Source: Ganoderma boninense
Taxonomy: Eukaryota > Basidiomycota > Agaricomycetes > Polyporales > Polyporaceae
Reading direction: 5' to 3'
NCBI GenBank assembly: GCA_002900995.3
Contig: CM035314.1
Location: forward strand, 527,252 to 591,251
DNA: 64,000 bases
The notes beneath the pieces are model-generated. The model saw nothing but the letters and a program-made list of their open reading frames with translations. It did no database searches and was not told the origin of the DNA. The first letter of the stretch is position 1; the number at the start of each line of letters is the position of its first letter. The position numbers and the translations under genes are program-made. Positions 45,483 to 57,984 of the stretch are shown here, piece after piece.

Positions 45483-48282
45483 TGCCTCTCCAAATTCAAT
45501 ATACGCCTTACAGCCACTGCCAATACTCGTCGATGCACAGTTCCTCCGTTCTTAGGGAACTGGGGCCGGGGCGCACACTCCATCAATCAGTATCGTCTCA
45601 GGATCGCCGACGACATGGCCCACCAATCAGTGTTGTTCACTGTGAAGGATTTCTGTCACACCCTCCTCCCAGACCCCTCCAATCCTCGTTTTTCAAAGGC
45701 TTCGCGACCCAATGTGAGCTCAAATCCTTTTACCACCCTCGGCAACGCGAGGGACATGTCCGTGTTGGAGATTTCTGTCGCCCTGGTGAGTTTGCTATCC
45801 TTTATTCTAGGCACCCTGTCTAACTTCCGACGCAGCTCCAGGCCATCAACGAACACAAGCTTGTTCCAGGCTGCAAGGCTGCTCACTGCGAGTCTCGTCC
45901 CGATCCTCGAGACGTTGACCCCGATGGCCAGAAGATCGACGCTGCCCTCTTCGACAAGAAGGCCGACGTCTCAAGTGGACAGCCGCAATGGGCGAACCAA
46001 GGGGTGCCGATCGAGTTCAAGTACGGCCTGGACCCCTTCGACGACTCAAAGAAGAAGGGCGTCAACGCGGACGCAAAACACGGGCAGGTTACCCACTACG
46101 CCGAGCTCATCATGAGCATCCAGCAGCGCCTCTTCCTCTTCATGTTCGTCATCATCGGCCGCAAGTTCCGTATCAAGCTTGCGCTGGGACCGCTCGGGCG
46201 TCGTGGTCTCGGAGGCTGTCGACTACGTTGACGACTGGGAGGTTTTCTGCGACATTCTCTGGCGTATCTCCCTCGCACACTGCTTCGCCCCGGAGATGCT
46301 CGGAATGGACTCCTCTGCGGTTCGCCTTCGTTCCAGCGATCGCGAGTGGAAACGCATGACCGCTGCCGCTGATTCTAACCCCGACGACGTTGACGTTGAG
46401 GAGCGCTTCCTTGACGACGACGAGCTTACCGAGGCTTTCACGTTCAAGTACGTCCGGGATGCCTTCCGTAAGACCCTTGTGAAGGACTATCCCCGTTATA
46501 AGGTGGAGGTACCTGCGGGGCACAAGACTCGCTGCTTCCTCATCTGTTGCCCTATCTTCCAGGCGAAGGGTCTTGCCGGTCGCGGAACGCGCGGGTACAT
46601 TGCGCTCGAGTATGATCCGACTCAATCGATCAAGCGCGGGAAACGCCGCGTGGACAACTTCTTCTTTCTTAAAGACGTGTGGCGGATGAAGTACGATGGT
46701 GTTAGCCCCGAGGGTGACGTGCTCGAGGAGCTGAACCTGGCCGAGGTCCAGTATGTTCCCACGTTGGTCTGTCATGGCGACATCGGCAACCCTGTCCAGG
46801 AGACGATGACTCCTCAGTATTGGCGGCGCCAGCAATCCGATCCCCTCACTCCTCGAACTGGTGACGCTCCTCCTGAGCATTCGTCTTCGTCTGTGTTGGG
46901 GAGCCTACGGCACAAGAGGTCTCATGACGTTTCGGGTCCCTCTCATAACATCCAGAGCGACAACGAATCGGAAGAAGAAGACGCCTTCGCGACGGACTGC
47001 CCGATACGAAGTCATGTCCATTATCGCTGTGTCGTCGAAGAAGTGGGGGGACCACTGAATGCGTCAGAAACCGGGCGTAAGATGTTACGGTGTGTCATGG
47101 ACTCCGTCAGAGGTGCGTCACCCATCCTTTTTCTGCAGGGGTTCAGCTCATTGAGTGTCTGCGTTAGCCCATCAGCAAGCGTACAGACTCAACATCCTCC
47201 ATCGTGACATCAGCGCGGGCAACATCATCATATATGCGAAGGTCGAGACCATCAACGGAAGGCGATCCCTTCGTTGGGTCGGCTTGTTGACGGACTGGGA
47301 GATGTCGAAGAAGACTGATCAGTCTCCGAGAAGACGCCAGCCTGAGCGCACGGTGCGTCATTTCCGGCTTGAGCGATTTATATGAGGCTCTCAGTGTTGA
47401 CTGGTTATCATAGGGAACGTGGCAGTTCATGTCTTATGGACTGCTGAGGGACGGCGCAAAGGTAGTCGAGTTATGCGACGATCTCGAGGCATTCTTCTAT
47501 GTGATCCTTTATCTCGCTGTTCGCTACCTCGACTCCAACTGCCAGGACGTTGCCACCTACATCGAAGACTTCTTCGACTGTTACACTGTCCATGACGACG
47601 TCTACTACATTGGACATCAAAAGAGATTCGCCATTGAGCACGCCGTTCTCCAGCTGACCGGCCCTGGTGACGTGCTCTTATTCAAGACCGAGCCCATTAA
47701 CAACGTAATCCTGGAGCTTCTGGGTTCTTTCGCTGCCCACTACAAAATTCTCGCATACGACGACAAGCCGAAACCAGCCATCTCAAGCCTTCCTCTCATC
47801 CCGGCCGCGGATGTTGCCGCGGATGACGACGACGACGACGACAACTTCCTCATTCCTGATGCCGTAGTGGCCAAACCCCGAGCCACGGCGAAGAAGGCCG
47901 ACACTGCCCCGGCTCCCACAGAAGAAGAGCCACTTGCGCGAAGAATGCCACGGACCACGCGCTGTTACTGGACGTCCTTTCGAACGCGCTGTTGTCGAGG
48001 GGCTGGAACAAGGGCTGGCAGGACCACATCTCTCCTGACTGGGTGTCGTCACGGAAGCTTGGCCCTCCCGCTAATGGGAGGCGGTCGAAGAAGCAGAGGA
48101 CGGGGAGATACCCGTCGCTCTTCCATGCGGTCTCCGCGCCTCCCCATACCCCACCTAAGGCCTCGGGCTCAAGACGCGGCTCTCGCCAGTCAGGGAGGGG
48201 TACTCGTGGGTCAGGGCGTGGCGCTCAGCGACCCGCCGCAGAGAACCAACACCAGATGTCGCTTCGCTCGCGGAATGATTAG
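45483..48282 (+). pseudogene. FunK1 fungal protein kinase D (type 3), frameshifted
   Basis: The exons correspond one to one with kinase G: about 45483/45615-45785, 45836-47112, 47168-47352 and 47414-48282. Two lesions break the frame. At 46175-46178 four extra bases (AAGC) sit between RKFRI and LRWDRSGVVV, which are contiguous in G. At about 47937-47940 two extra bases shift the frame before NATDHALLL. The N-terminal part before 45615 also fails to stay in one frame. The remaining kinase motifs are intact: FFLKDVWR, HRDISAGNIIIY, LLTDWEMSK, GTWQFMSYGLL, and the shared C-terminal MSLRSRN. The first frameshift would stop translation before the catalytic core. Confidence 0.8.
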
Positions 48283-48487
48283 CATCCATCATGACACTCT
48301 CACATCGCCTTATTCTACTTCAGACTTCAGCCCTCTCGCGTTGTATGAACTCTCGAATTTGTATATTTGTTTTGACAGTTCCCGCTGAATGATTACGACA
48401 GCAACGAGGTACTATAGTACGCTGTACATTGAGTTACTTACAAGACATATACTAGACGCACGCTCGATCTGATGGCGATGACTCAAT

Positions 48488-48615
48488 GACTATCCTTGTC
48501 GTTAGTCTCCAGCATTTCTGCGAGCATCCGCCGTTTTCAATGTCGGAAGCGGCAAATCCTCCATGGGTCTTAACTCTTGGCGTTTGCGGTTCACGTTGTG
48601 AGCGCTTGAGCGCGG
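48488..48615 (+). repeat. kinase spacer module, copy 2
   Basis: Diverged copy of 40815-40930 with landmarks TTAGTCTCCAGCATTTC, TGCGAGCATCCG, GTTTTCAATG and GAGCGCTTGAGCGCGGAGG. The last landmark is also present, inverted, near 57990. Confidence 0.7.
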
Positions 48616-48629
48616 AGGGCGGTAACCGA

Positions 48630-48654
48630 ACTTGGGCTCAAACGGCCACCACCA
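48630..48654 (+). promoter_or_regulatory. shared kinase promoter element (kinase E)
   Basis: GGGCTCAAACGGCCACC preceded by AACCGAACTT, about 175 bp upstream of the kinase E ATG. The core is conserved; the first half-site is diverged. Confidence 0.55.
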
Positions 48655-48827
48655 CCAACACTTCTTACGACTGGCATCTGTACCCGCCTTTTCAGAGCCT
48701 GGAATCCTCGTGCTTTAACCACTTCCTCGCATAATACGGCTGAGCAGTCTCACGAGTCCCGCCACTTTCCTCCAGCCAGTCGGACAACAGGCTGCCAGCA
48801 CGGCATCCCAGTCTTGGAGTCAACCAT

Positions 48828-51249
48828 ATGTCGCGCTGGGGGGCCGTCTTTGTCGAGGCGGATGACTTTTGCAGCGCGTTCTTTCCAACCTCAAGCGGCC
48901 AGAATGCTGTCAGTCCAATCCCCGAGGGCGACAACAATCCTTTTGCCGACCTATTGGTTCCTGCTGGTGGTGAAGCCCCTACTGAATCCCAACTGCGTGT
49001 CACTGTCGTAAGTACGACCGCTTGTTCCAACCCTGTACCGTGCTGATTTTATTAATAGACAAACGCATTCAACAGCAATAATCTCGTGCCCAGTCTTGAA
49101 GTCTGCCAATGCGGCGAACCTCCAGTTCAGTCAGCTCCGAGACGCCGCCGGAGGGAAGTCGACCCCGTGGCGCTTTACTTTCGCGCAGGTCAGACTACGA
49201 ACGCGCAACGGAGCTGGGCTGACCAAGTCATGCCCCTCTGGTTCCAGAAATCCGAGGTCAACGACGTGGACGTTCCAACCCGGATGATGGTCTATGCCGA
49301 TGGCCTATTCGCTGTGCAGCAGCGCGTCGCGCTCTTCATGCTCGTCCTCGTCGGCTCTCGGGCGCAATTCATGCGCTGGGATCGCTCTGGTGCTGTGGTC
49401 ACCCGTGCGTTCGACTACGTCGAGGACTGGCGGTTCCTCTGTGACGCCCTCTGGTGCATCGGCCACTGCTCTGCTGCTCTGCTTGGCTTCGACCCTACGG
49501 CAACTCGCCTCTGCGACTCCGACGCCGACTATGTTCGCATGGACAAGGCCGCAGATGCGATAAATGGTGTCGACCACTCGGAGCGTCTGCTCGAGGACGG
49601 GACGCTGCCGCCGGGCGAGTTTGAGTACGTGCGCAAGATGTTCGAGGACTCGATCACATCCGGATGGCCGCGCTATCGTGTCGAGGTCCCCGGGGATAAG
49701 GGGTTGGGGCGCAAGTTCTTGATCAGCAAACCCGAATTCTGGCAGAAAGGCGTTCTTGGTCGCGGGACGCGTGGGTATGTCACCCTCGACTGCGACACAG
49801 GACGGCTTGTGTGGCTGAAGGACGCATGGAGAGCGAGCCACGAGTTCGTTCGCATGGAGGGCGACATCTTGGCAGATCTGAGCCAGGCGAAGGTGTCGAA
49901 CGTACCGACATTAGTTTGTCATGGGGACATCACAGGGCAGATGACGGAGACTCCTGGCTTGTGGGGGCGCAAGAACCTACGCGGCTGCCTGTCGATCCCA
50001 ACTTCAACTTCAACACCATCTTCCATGACCTGCGTTCGCCCGTCGTCGTCCACTGGTTTGAAGCGGAAGCGCGACGATGAGGACGACCCCACGGCAGTGT
50101 CTGCGGCTGAGACTCAAAAGTCCCCAATGCGTCTCCACCAACACTACCGTCTTGTTGTACAGGAGGTTGCAATGCCTCTAGATCGTTTCCAGTACCCTCA
50201 GCAGCTTGTCCAGGTGATGCTCGATTGTGTGTTTGGTCAGTCGCCCATGAAATCCAAGCGGACGCTTGCTTACATTCAGTTGTAGCTCACTATGAAGCTG
50301 CGACGAAACCGGACACGCCCCTGTTACACCGAGATATCAGCTGCGGCAACATCCTCATCTATCCTCGTGTCGGCACGACCAAGTCAGATAATATGGCTTT
50401 TCTGCAGTGGAAGGGCCTCCTTACCGACTGGGAGATGTCCAAGGCATTGCAGCAGGGCGACGACGAGCGCATAGCTCATCAGCCGGCGCAGATGGCGAGT
50501 ACTCTCCAATCAGTCTCCGGACCGCATCTCTTGCTTATTTATGCTTCCAGGGAACCTGGCAATACAAGTCAGTGGCGCTGCTTAGTCCCCGCGAATTCCC
50601 ACAGCTTGTCACCATCGCAGACGAGCTCGAGTCGTTCTTCCACGTCTTCCTCTACTACGCCGTCCGCTATGTCAAGAGTATCAACTGCGATAGCGCGACG
50701 ATCGCCGCCTTCCTCGACTCCTACTTCTCCCTGCGCGTCAATGAACATGGCGCGCCCATCTGCAGCCCGAAGAAGTTGTGTACCATCATACACGGCCAGA
50801 TCACCGTCGGCTCTCGCAACTTGCTCTTTGGGAACCCGCTGGACGATCTGTTCCACGGAATCTTGTCTTGGTTCAAGGCCCGCTACGTTGTTGCCGACCA
50901 CAGGAGGAGGTCCGAGTACGCCCTCAAGGCGAAGCGCAAACCTTTGCCCACCGAATCGGACATTGACATTGGACGTGAAATTCAAGGCATGAATTCTCAC
51001 ATCCTTGCTCAATTTGGCGTGATGCCAATGCCCGTCGCGCAGAAGACGAGGAAGCCTGGCCCCACGGCAGAGGACCGTGCGTCAGCCGCAGTCCTCGACA
51101 GCCATGGGGGGCTGGTGGTGGCACTCATCGGGGCGCTCCGCGATTCAAATTGGCCGGCCGAGACGACCGAAGACCAGATCCCCGCCGGATGGATGTCGCC
51201 GTCAGGGAGAAGGAAAACCAAGAGGAAGCGAGCGTACCGCCAGGGCTAG
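48828..51249 (+). CDS. FunK1 fungal protein kinase E (type 2)
   Basis: Four exons (48828-49007, 49059-50235, 50286-50494, 50551-51249) give 754 residues. The first exon is the type 2 module (MSRWGAVFVEADDFC...GEAPTESQLRVTV). The core has LVWLKDAWR, HRDISCGNILIYP, LLTDWEMSK, GTWQYKSVALL and DELESFFHVFLYY. The tail carries EDQIPAGWMSP and a basic end (RRKTKRKRAYRQG). The third intron begins gcgagt instead of gtgagt: the coding frame runs PAQM|gcgagt and resumes at GTWQYK, where the paralogues have ERT|gtgagt or VRT|gtgagt. GC-AG introns are normally spliced, though usually less efficiently. Otherwise the gene is intact. Confidence 0.88.
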
Positions 51250-52911
51250 GGAAGCCATTCTCTGGGCCCTGCTCCTCTGCTCCGAGCAAGGCTCACTTCA
51301 CCGCCGACTCCGACTCGTCCTCAGAGGACGGGCGACGGTTATGTGAGTTTTCCGCCGCTGTATTTCAATTTCTGTCGATTTTCGTCCGCTGACAGGGTTT
51401 CCTTTTGACTTGGCCGGCACCCTTACTATGTGATCTGTCGCATTGTAAAGCCATGCAGGGCAGGGCACAAGAAGTGGCTCTCCTTACTTTAGCATATCCG
51501 GTTGTGTTCCCAATAGATTTTTCCTTTACATCCTCGAGCCTCCGAAGGCAGATCGATGTGCCAGTGGCATTGCTGGTGGCGTCATAGTTCTTCATTTGAG
51601 CGCCACGTTCCGATGCAAAGTGAAGCAAGAGGAGGAGAGGCCACGGCCATGAGCGGTGGAACGGCCAGGACTCCGAAACTGGAATTGAACGTCATGAAAC
51701 ATGGAAACATACATACGGCGCTGTGCAACTGGAAATTTGCAACGCCCGACCGTGATACACGTGGATCACATCGCAGTCGTGTAGCACACATACAGCCCAC
51801 AAAAGGTGTCCCTCTCCACGTCCGAGTCCAACGTCGGACGATCCAAGTCTATCAAGATACCAAGTAACGGAAGGCTACGCGATACATACACGGTTTACGG
51901 TCCATCGATATGGAGGTGGTCTAGGTACGTAGTACTATTTACAACTTTATACGTCTGAGGTCGACGTCGGCATCCGGATTCGTCGCTTCTCGGGCGCACA
52001 CCCCCCGCGTCGAGAAGCGGAACAAAAACAAAAACGAAAACAAGACAGGACAGAGGCGAGGGGAGGGGGGCAGGAACACAGACATCTAAGGCGCGAACGC
52101 GGCGACCCCGTCCCGCGCTCCACGACGGCAGCGTACACATCTAAGAGGCGGCGATGCGCGCACGCTCGCACGCGGGCCCGGGCGAGCTCATACATGCATG
52201 AGCTTGGGGCAGCGGGCGAGGCCGATGGAGACGCGTTGAAGCGCCACGGCAGCGGGGACGAGGAGCCAGGAGGAGGAAGGAAAAGGCAGGAAGGAGGGAG
52301 TGAGGAAAAGACGCAAGACGGGAGTGAGACGGGAGCGGCGAGAACGGGAGTCGGTATGAGTATGTGGTGCCCGACTCGGAGGACAGGAAGCTGGATGGAA
52401 GGAGGGGAGCCTGTGTTGTACAAACAATCGTATCAAAACAGGGGGGGGCGGGAGGGCGCGGAAGGGAAGTATTGTGGACAACGAACGGCGAAGGGGGCGC
52501 AATTTATACATACAGGAACGGCGGACAACTACTTTGGCACGATTCGACACGAACGGACGGGAGACTAGGACTATTGGTACAGGAGGTATGGACTACAGCC
52601 TCACGGACACGATCGTACGATAACGGGGACGAACACTAACACAGCCGAAAAGACATAGGGGGAGTGGGGATGGCAGGAGGCAGCCGAGGTGGCTAGAGAA
52701 GACCAACACAACAAGTGGGACGCGGGAGAGATAGAAACACGCAAGGCCCAAGAAAGTCGTCGACTATCGTACACACCGCAGAAACCAGGATGCGAGACGA
52801 GGGGACTGGAACAGACAGCGAAGGACAGCATAGACATACAGAGCGAGCAAAGGACGGACAGACAAGGTTCGTATCCACGCAGCAGCAGCAGCACCAGAAA
52901 CTGCAGGCCAC
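51250..52911. other. 3' flanks of kinase E and the WOPR gene
   Basis: These two genes converge here. No gene is supported in 1.66 kb. A purine-rich tract (about 52230-52340) and A-rich stretches (52020-52050) stand out. The part near 52912 is probably a long 3' UTR of the WOPR regulator, which is inference. Confidence 0.5.
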
Positions 52912-55625
52912 TCACGCTCCGCCCCCACCGCCCGTGCCACCTCCGCCGGCGCCGGCGCCGCTGCTTCGAACGTCGCTTTCGCCGATCTCCTGGATACCAC
53001 CGCCGCTCGATGTCTGCGCTGCGGAAGAGGGCGCCGGCGCGTAACTGCCGTTGTAATGCGGCCATGGCGGAAGGGATGGGTAGGCTGCATAGCCGTGCGG
53101 CGCAGGGGGATAGTACGAGTATCCCGATGCGGACGTCGTTGAGGTCGAGTCCGTAGAAGGGTAGTGGGGGTACGTTGATGAGGACGCCGTGGCAGCCGCA
53201 GGGGGCGGCGAGGGGCTGTCCTGTGGAGGCGTCGTAGTAGCCACAGGTGGCGGGAGGGGTGCGTATGGTGGTGCCGCGTAGGGAAGGGGGTAGCCAGCCG
53301 GCGGCTGTTGCTGGTAGTAGCCATACGGCGCGTAGTGAGAAGGAGGGGTGTCAGCGAACCCCGTGGAAGGTACAGAGACCGCCAGCGGCTGCGTGGGGGA
53401 TTCTCCACCGGTGGCTTCTGATTGACTGCTGGTCGAATTGTTTTTCTTCCGTGATCGCTTCGGCGGGTTCGAGCCGCCCGTAGACCCATAGGGATCGTAT
53501 CGCTTACCGCGTTTCGAACCACCAGCATCGCTCTCCGCGTAGTACCCATTGGAGAGCGGGGCAGGAAGCAAGCGGGGTGACAAATCGACGTCATCCGCTT
53601 CACCCCGGTAACGGGGGACACCATCAACGCCGATTTCCACTTTGGGTGGATTGCGGAAATGCGTCTTGTCAAGATATTCCGGGCTTATTGTCAACGACGC
53701 GAGCTCCGGCAGCGACGACGGGGAACGGAGGCGTCCTTGTTCAACATCCTCGATCTTGTAGTAGGAGATCAGATGTTGGGCAACGCCATTGATGGTGAGC
53801 GAGAATGTCTGCAGCACACGGTGAGCATGTTGGCCAACATAGGACGCGACAAAGACGATAAGAAAAAAAAACCAGCCGAGAGGCTGGCGCCGCGCAATGA
53901 CAGCATGGCCGCACTGATGCCCCGGATGCAGCCGCGCAATCTGTTGATGGGGAATAGAAGCCCCGTGGACAGCCCCGTGGACAGTTCTGGAGGCCTCAGA
54001 AGCGGCAGAACGTCACCCAAAGCGCCAAAGGAAGGGTCCCTGGATACGATCCAGACCGTTCAGAGCGCACGTCTACTCGCCTCGTGAACAAGACCTGGAG
54101 CACGAACAGTGACAAGCTGCGAGCATGGTTAACGGCGCGCCTCGGTATTACGACGACAACGGTGCTGCGAGCGGTGCCTCCCGGTGTACCAGTGACGTTC
54201 ATGACAGCGGCAGAGCCAGCGAATGGGCTCAGAGCGAGCCGGGTGAGACCTCCGCGAATAGCACACTGGCACTATTCTCACCAAGACCACGGGGTGAGCT
54301 CCACCTCGCAGCTTCTCTGTCTAGACCAGTCAACGAAGCCGAAGCCACTAACACGTTCCCTCGTCCACACCGTCATAATTGTCTGGAGCCCCACGCGGTA
54401 AGGGCTACCGCAGGCATTTGGAATTGCAGCATTGGGAGACATGAATGGCCCTGCGCCGCGCTCAATGCCAAGCGGTTGTCCTCCCAATAGATGCACATGC
54501 ACGGGACATGCACGCCATCTCACTGGGATGGAAACAGAGCGGGACTCTTGGGCTAGGGTGCCCGTGTACAGCGAGTGCCATGGAACGATCATCCAAAGTG
54601 GCCAAGAAGGCCGCCTGCAAGAGCTCATTGGCAGATAACAACGCGGTGATCGCGGGGGTATGGGATGAGGACGTATAGCAGAGCAACCACCGTGCGCGAG
54701 CAGATAGGGGTTCGCCCACAGCACAAAAATAGTGGTCGTTGAGTAGCAGACGACGCTCTCATGAACGGCGCCCGTAGGCTGACCGAACCCTCACATGGAG
54801 GGGACACGGTCTTCGCAGAATGAAGAATGGATCACCGGGTGCCGCATCTGTCAATGAGCGCATGCAGTGTCTAGACCTGCCAATACGCAGTCCCCAGCCC
54901 GGTATTGACCCTTCCTGTTGTGGTCAGAGCCACTGGTTTGTGATGTAGGAGCTTCGTAGCGCCATGCTGACAACTCGGTATACGGAGGATGCGCGGGCAA
55001 CGTACCACGCTTATCGCTGCGGAGCCTGCTCGCGCACGGTGTCGAGCAGGCCCCAGAGCAAACCGTCTAGCGCGTACGCAGAGAGGGGAGGTGCGGGAGA
55101 GAGAGACATGCAGAGAGAACAAGAGCAAATGCGCACCTTCTTCATCATACCGCCTGGCTTGAACTTGTAGCTGTTTGTCAGGCTCCCGACGAGGATGCGC
55201 TCCCGCTGCCTGTCGATGCCCAAGCGATTAGACTCGCTCTTCGGCCTGGATAGCGTCTGGCCCTCCTGCTTGACCCCGTCGGGTTCTTCTGTGGTGGCTG
55301 CAGCATCAGAGCGAGCGCTCCTGTGGCCTGCGCCGCGTTTCTCGGTTTCGCGATAGAGCAGAAAGTTGCCTAGGATCCTGCTCGGGCTCCAGAAAAAGCC
55401 GTCGGTCCACCGCTTGATGCCGCTCTCGTCCTCGTCGAAGACAAAGACGGAGCCGGAGGTGATCATTTTGCGTTCGGAATCGACGAGCCGGCGGGTTACG
55501 CGCGGAATCAATCCGCGCCGTGCGGCCTCGAGGATGAGCAGGGCGTCGCCTGTGGTCTCTATCCACCCCGACCAAGGGGGCTCGGTCCACTGGGAGGTGC
55601 CAGACTGGGAGTCGTGGGCCGACAT
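52912..55625 (-). CDS. Gti1/Pac2 (WOPR) family transcription regulator
   Basis: Two exons (55625-55137 and 53808-52912) join in phase 0 to give 461 residues. The first exon encodes the N-terminal WOPR half: GWIETTGDALLILEAARRG, RVTRRLVDSERK, GSVFVFDEDESGIKRW, then WSPSRILGNFLLYR, ending SYKFKPGGMMKK. The second exon supplies the other half: TFSLTINGVAQHLISYYK, then EDVEQGRLRSPS. The rest is low-complexity: a KRSRKK basic patch that could be a nuclear signal, then Pro/Tyr/Ser-rich and Gly-rich tails. Family members (Wor1, Ryp1, Gti1, Pac2) bind DNA and switch morphology, development or nutrient responses. The intron is about 1.33 kb, far beyond the usual size here. The gene sits in the spacer between the two inverted kinase arms. 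Confidence 0.92.
53809..55136 (-). other. unusually long intron in the WOPR gene (1,328 nt)
   Basis: Begins gtgcgc after the codons for MMKK and ends gtgctgcag before TFSLTI, splitting the WOPR domain. No clear terminal inverted repeats or coding exon were found inside. It could carry regulatory sequence or an old insertion. Confidence 0.6.
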
Positions 55626-57950
55626 GGGTGGGAAATGGCGGGGAAGTGATCAAGGCTGACCATTGTCGGCCGCACAAGCGCATATAGCCATGTATCCGAC
55701 GAGGGCGACGAGGGCGACGTCGAGGACGGGCAGCGGGTCAGCGAAAATGCGAGGGCAGATAGGAAACAAAGTTGACTGACCGCGAGTTAGATTTCGTCGG
55801 GCTGGTGGGCGAGGCAAAAGAAGGTTCGCGCCCCGCCCTGCCGACCGTCCCCCAAAAGGCCTCTTTCCGACGCCCGTATTTCGCACTCCGACTGAACTCC
55901 GTCGCCATCAGCCACCCCCGCCCGTTTCCTTTTTCTTCTCGTCCCATCACGAGTTCTCTGCGCGAGATCATTCTTCCGCATATATGCGTCTGTATGCGCC
56001 CGTACAATGCTTCCCTCCATTCTTCCCATGCCGCGCTGCATTTTCGCAGAACATCTCCGAGAGCTGGTGGCGGCGACATGGAGCATGTGGATCCCACCCA
56101 ATGCTCCTGCCATCACTTCTTGCTCGCGGACTGCCGATCATGGCTTCGTTGTGTGCGCCCAAGATTTGCATGTGGATCAATCTCTGCAAATCTCGAGCTT
56201 CCTCCCTCGCGGTGCAGCCCCGCATCCAACTCTATGTCTCGGCAATTTCATCAAGAGCTTCCTTACGAACCTAATAATCCGGCGATTTGCCCAGCACACG
56301 CGCTGGCTCTCCTTGAATTTGGTATGTGCACTACGTATTTCGCCTCCATCCTTCTGCCTTGAGGATCTGCGTTGGCGCCGCTGACTTGGAAATCATTGCA
56401 GACGACACCCACGCTCCTAGCCGACGCTTGACGAGCACTCACCCAGACATTTCGAGCACCGTGAGTAAGCACAGAACGTTGTTCAAAATCAATGTGCGAC
56501 CCTGGATAACAGCGCCAGATCGCTGGGTTCTGTACCCCGAGCGGATCTCAATTATCACTTTCGAATTGCGCGGTCATTCCGACCAGCAATGGAAGATCAA
56601 CTTGCCCTTGCTGCTCCTCCGAACGTCGGTCCTTACACAGCCTGCGGTACCTGCGACCTGATGCAGCAGTTTCCCGGCTTGTCCGACCGCCTCCCGCTAG
56701 TCTCCTGGTTTTACAAGGTCTATCCTGGTCTCTCTGGGCTCTAGAGACTTGTGTTCTTGCCCCTGAAATCATGCTCCCAGACGAATCACAGTCGGGAAGA
56801 AGTGTCCAAAGTCGATCGGTAGGACGCCGCATCGCTAGCCTAAAACCTGCTTTTACGTCAACCGCATGACTGTGCTATGCATCGTTGGAATTCGACAAGT
56901 GATCCCTCTACGACAGTCTCCTCTCTAACTCTGCATTTCTGCTTGGCCACCCTTCCTGCTCCTCTAGGTCCCAGCATCTTAACAGTCCCCCGTGTTTGAC
57001 TTTTTACCTTTGCAGGAGGCTCATGACATCGTCCTTTCATTTCGCATCACCCCGTCATGACGCTGGGGGACGTTGCTCTTCCGCACTAGTCTATGCATTG
57101 GAAGGCCATGCATTTCACTTCTTTGACTCTCCAATTTTATCACATCTCGAGATATGATCAACAATAGATTTGGAGTGCAAGAGAATCTGTTCGGATGCAG
57201 CAGAGCGCATCTTGCTGATGGCCGCGCGCCTTCACATTGTGCTAGATCTACGACCAACCGCCGCCACTTTGCATTTGAAGAGGCTATTCTAGGCTGGTGC
57301 ATGACTCAATGGCAAACCAAGTTTCAGGAGGAACTTCAAGCTTCAGGTCCCAGCCAAATCTGCATATTGCATTCATCTCTCCCTCTCCATTGTCTCGTTA
57401 TTTTCTTCCGTCTATTGACAAACACATTCGCCTCCCGTCTATTCCATCAACCCGTTACTCATACACGAAGACGTTTGTTGGGGCCCCGCATTTCCCCACC
57501 TTGTACCAGACAACCGAACGATCCCCGAAACAAGCGAAGAAAGGCACAACGGCGCACCGCCCTGCATGGATCCCGACAGCGGATCTCACGGATCGTGTGC
57601 GTCTTCAAGTGTCCGGCGGCGTACCGGTCCCGGACGCATTCCACGGATTTTGTCAGACGCGTAGGAGCTTGCCTGCCACTGCGGCGGCCAGCTTTCGTGT
57701 TCTGGACTGCGAGCTGCGTGTGCCTGTTTTCGCAGGCCTGTACGTAGACTCTGTTCTCCATTTTGGACGTTGTTTCTGCTTAACTTCCCTGGACGATGCT
57801 TCACTAGTACTCCACAGTTGATGACTCGGAGTGTCCTCCAGAACGACCTTCGATCTGTCGCTCGAAGGACGGACGATCCCGGGCTCTTCAGCTATCCTGC
57901 CTGGAGAAATCAGTAATAAAAGCCAATCGTTAAAAGCGTAGCGGAACCGG
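55626..57950. other. upstream region of the WOPR gene, no confident gene
   Basis: Open frames of 100-200 codons occur on both strands (for example 55772-56362 and 57154-57821, plus). They overlap each other in different frames and show no family motifs. The CT-rich stretches suggest promoter or long-leader sequence. Some may be transcribed, but I do not support a gene. Confidence 0.4.
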
Positions 57951-57973
57951 ATGGTGGCCGTTCGAGTTCAAGT
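57951..57973 (-). promoter_or_regulatory. orphan copy of the shared kinase promoter element
   Basis: Read on the minus strand it is CTTGAACTCGAACGGCCACC, preceded by AACCGAA as at kinase E. The inverted spacer module (57985-58112) lies directly upstream of it on that strand. No kinase follows on the minus strand below 57950, so the element has no target. Confidence 0.6.
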
Positions 57974-57984
57974 TCGGTTTCAAC

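Larger units (their letters stand above)
48283..48827. other. spacer between kinases D and E
   Basis: No gene. Contains the spacer module (about 48488-48615), then the shared promoter element and the leader of kinase E. Confidence 0.6.

Noticed and set aside
55772..56362. A 196-codon plus-strand frame upstream of the WOPR gene
   Set aside because: Overlaps the likely promoter and leader of the WOPR gene and shows no motif.
57154..57821. Two overlapping plus-strand frames of 174 and 197 codons
   Set aside because: They overlap in different frames and neither resembles a FunK1 kinase or any other family.
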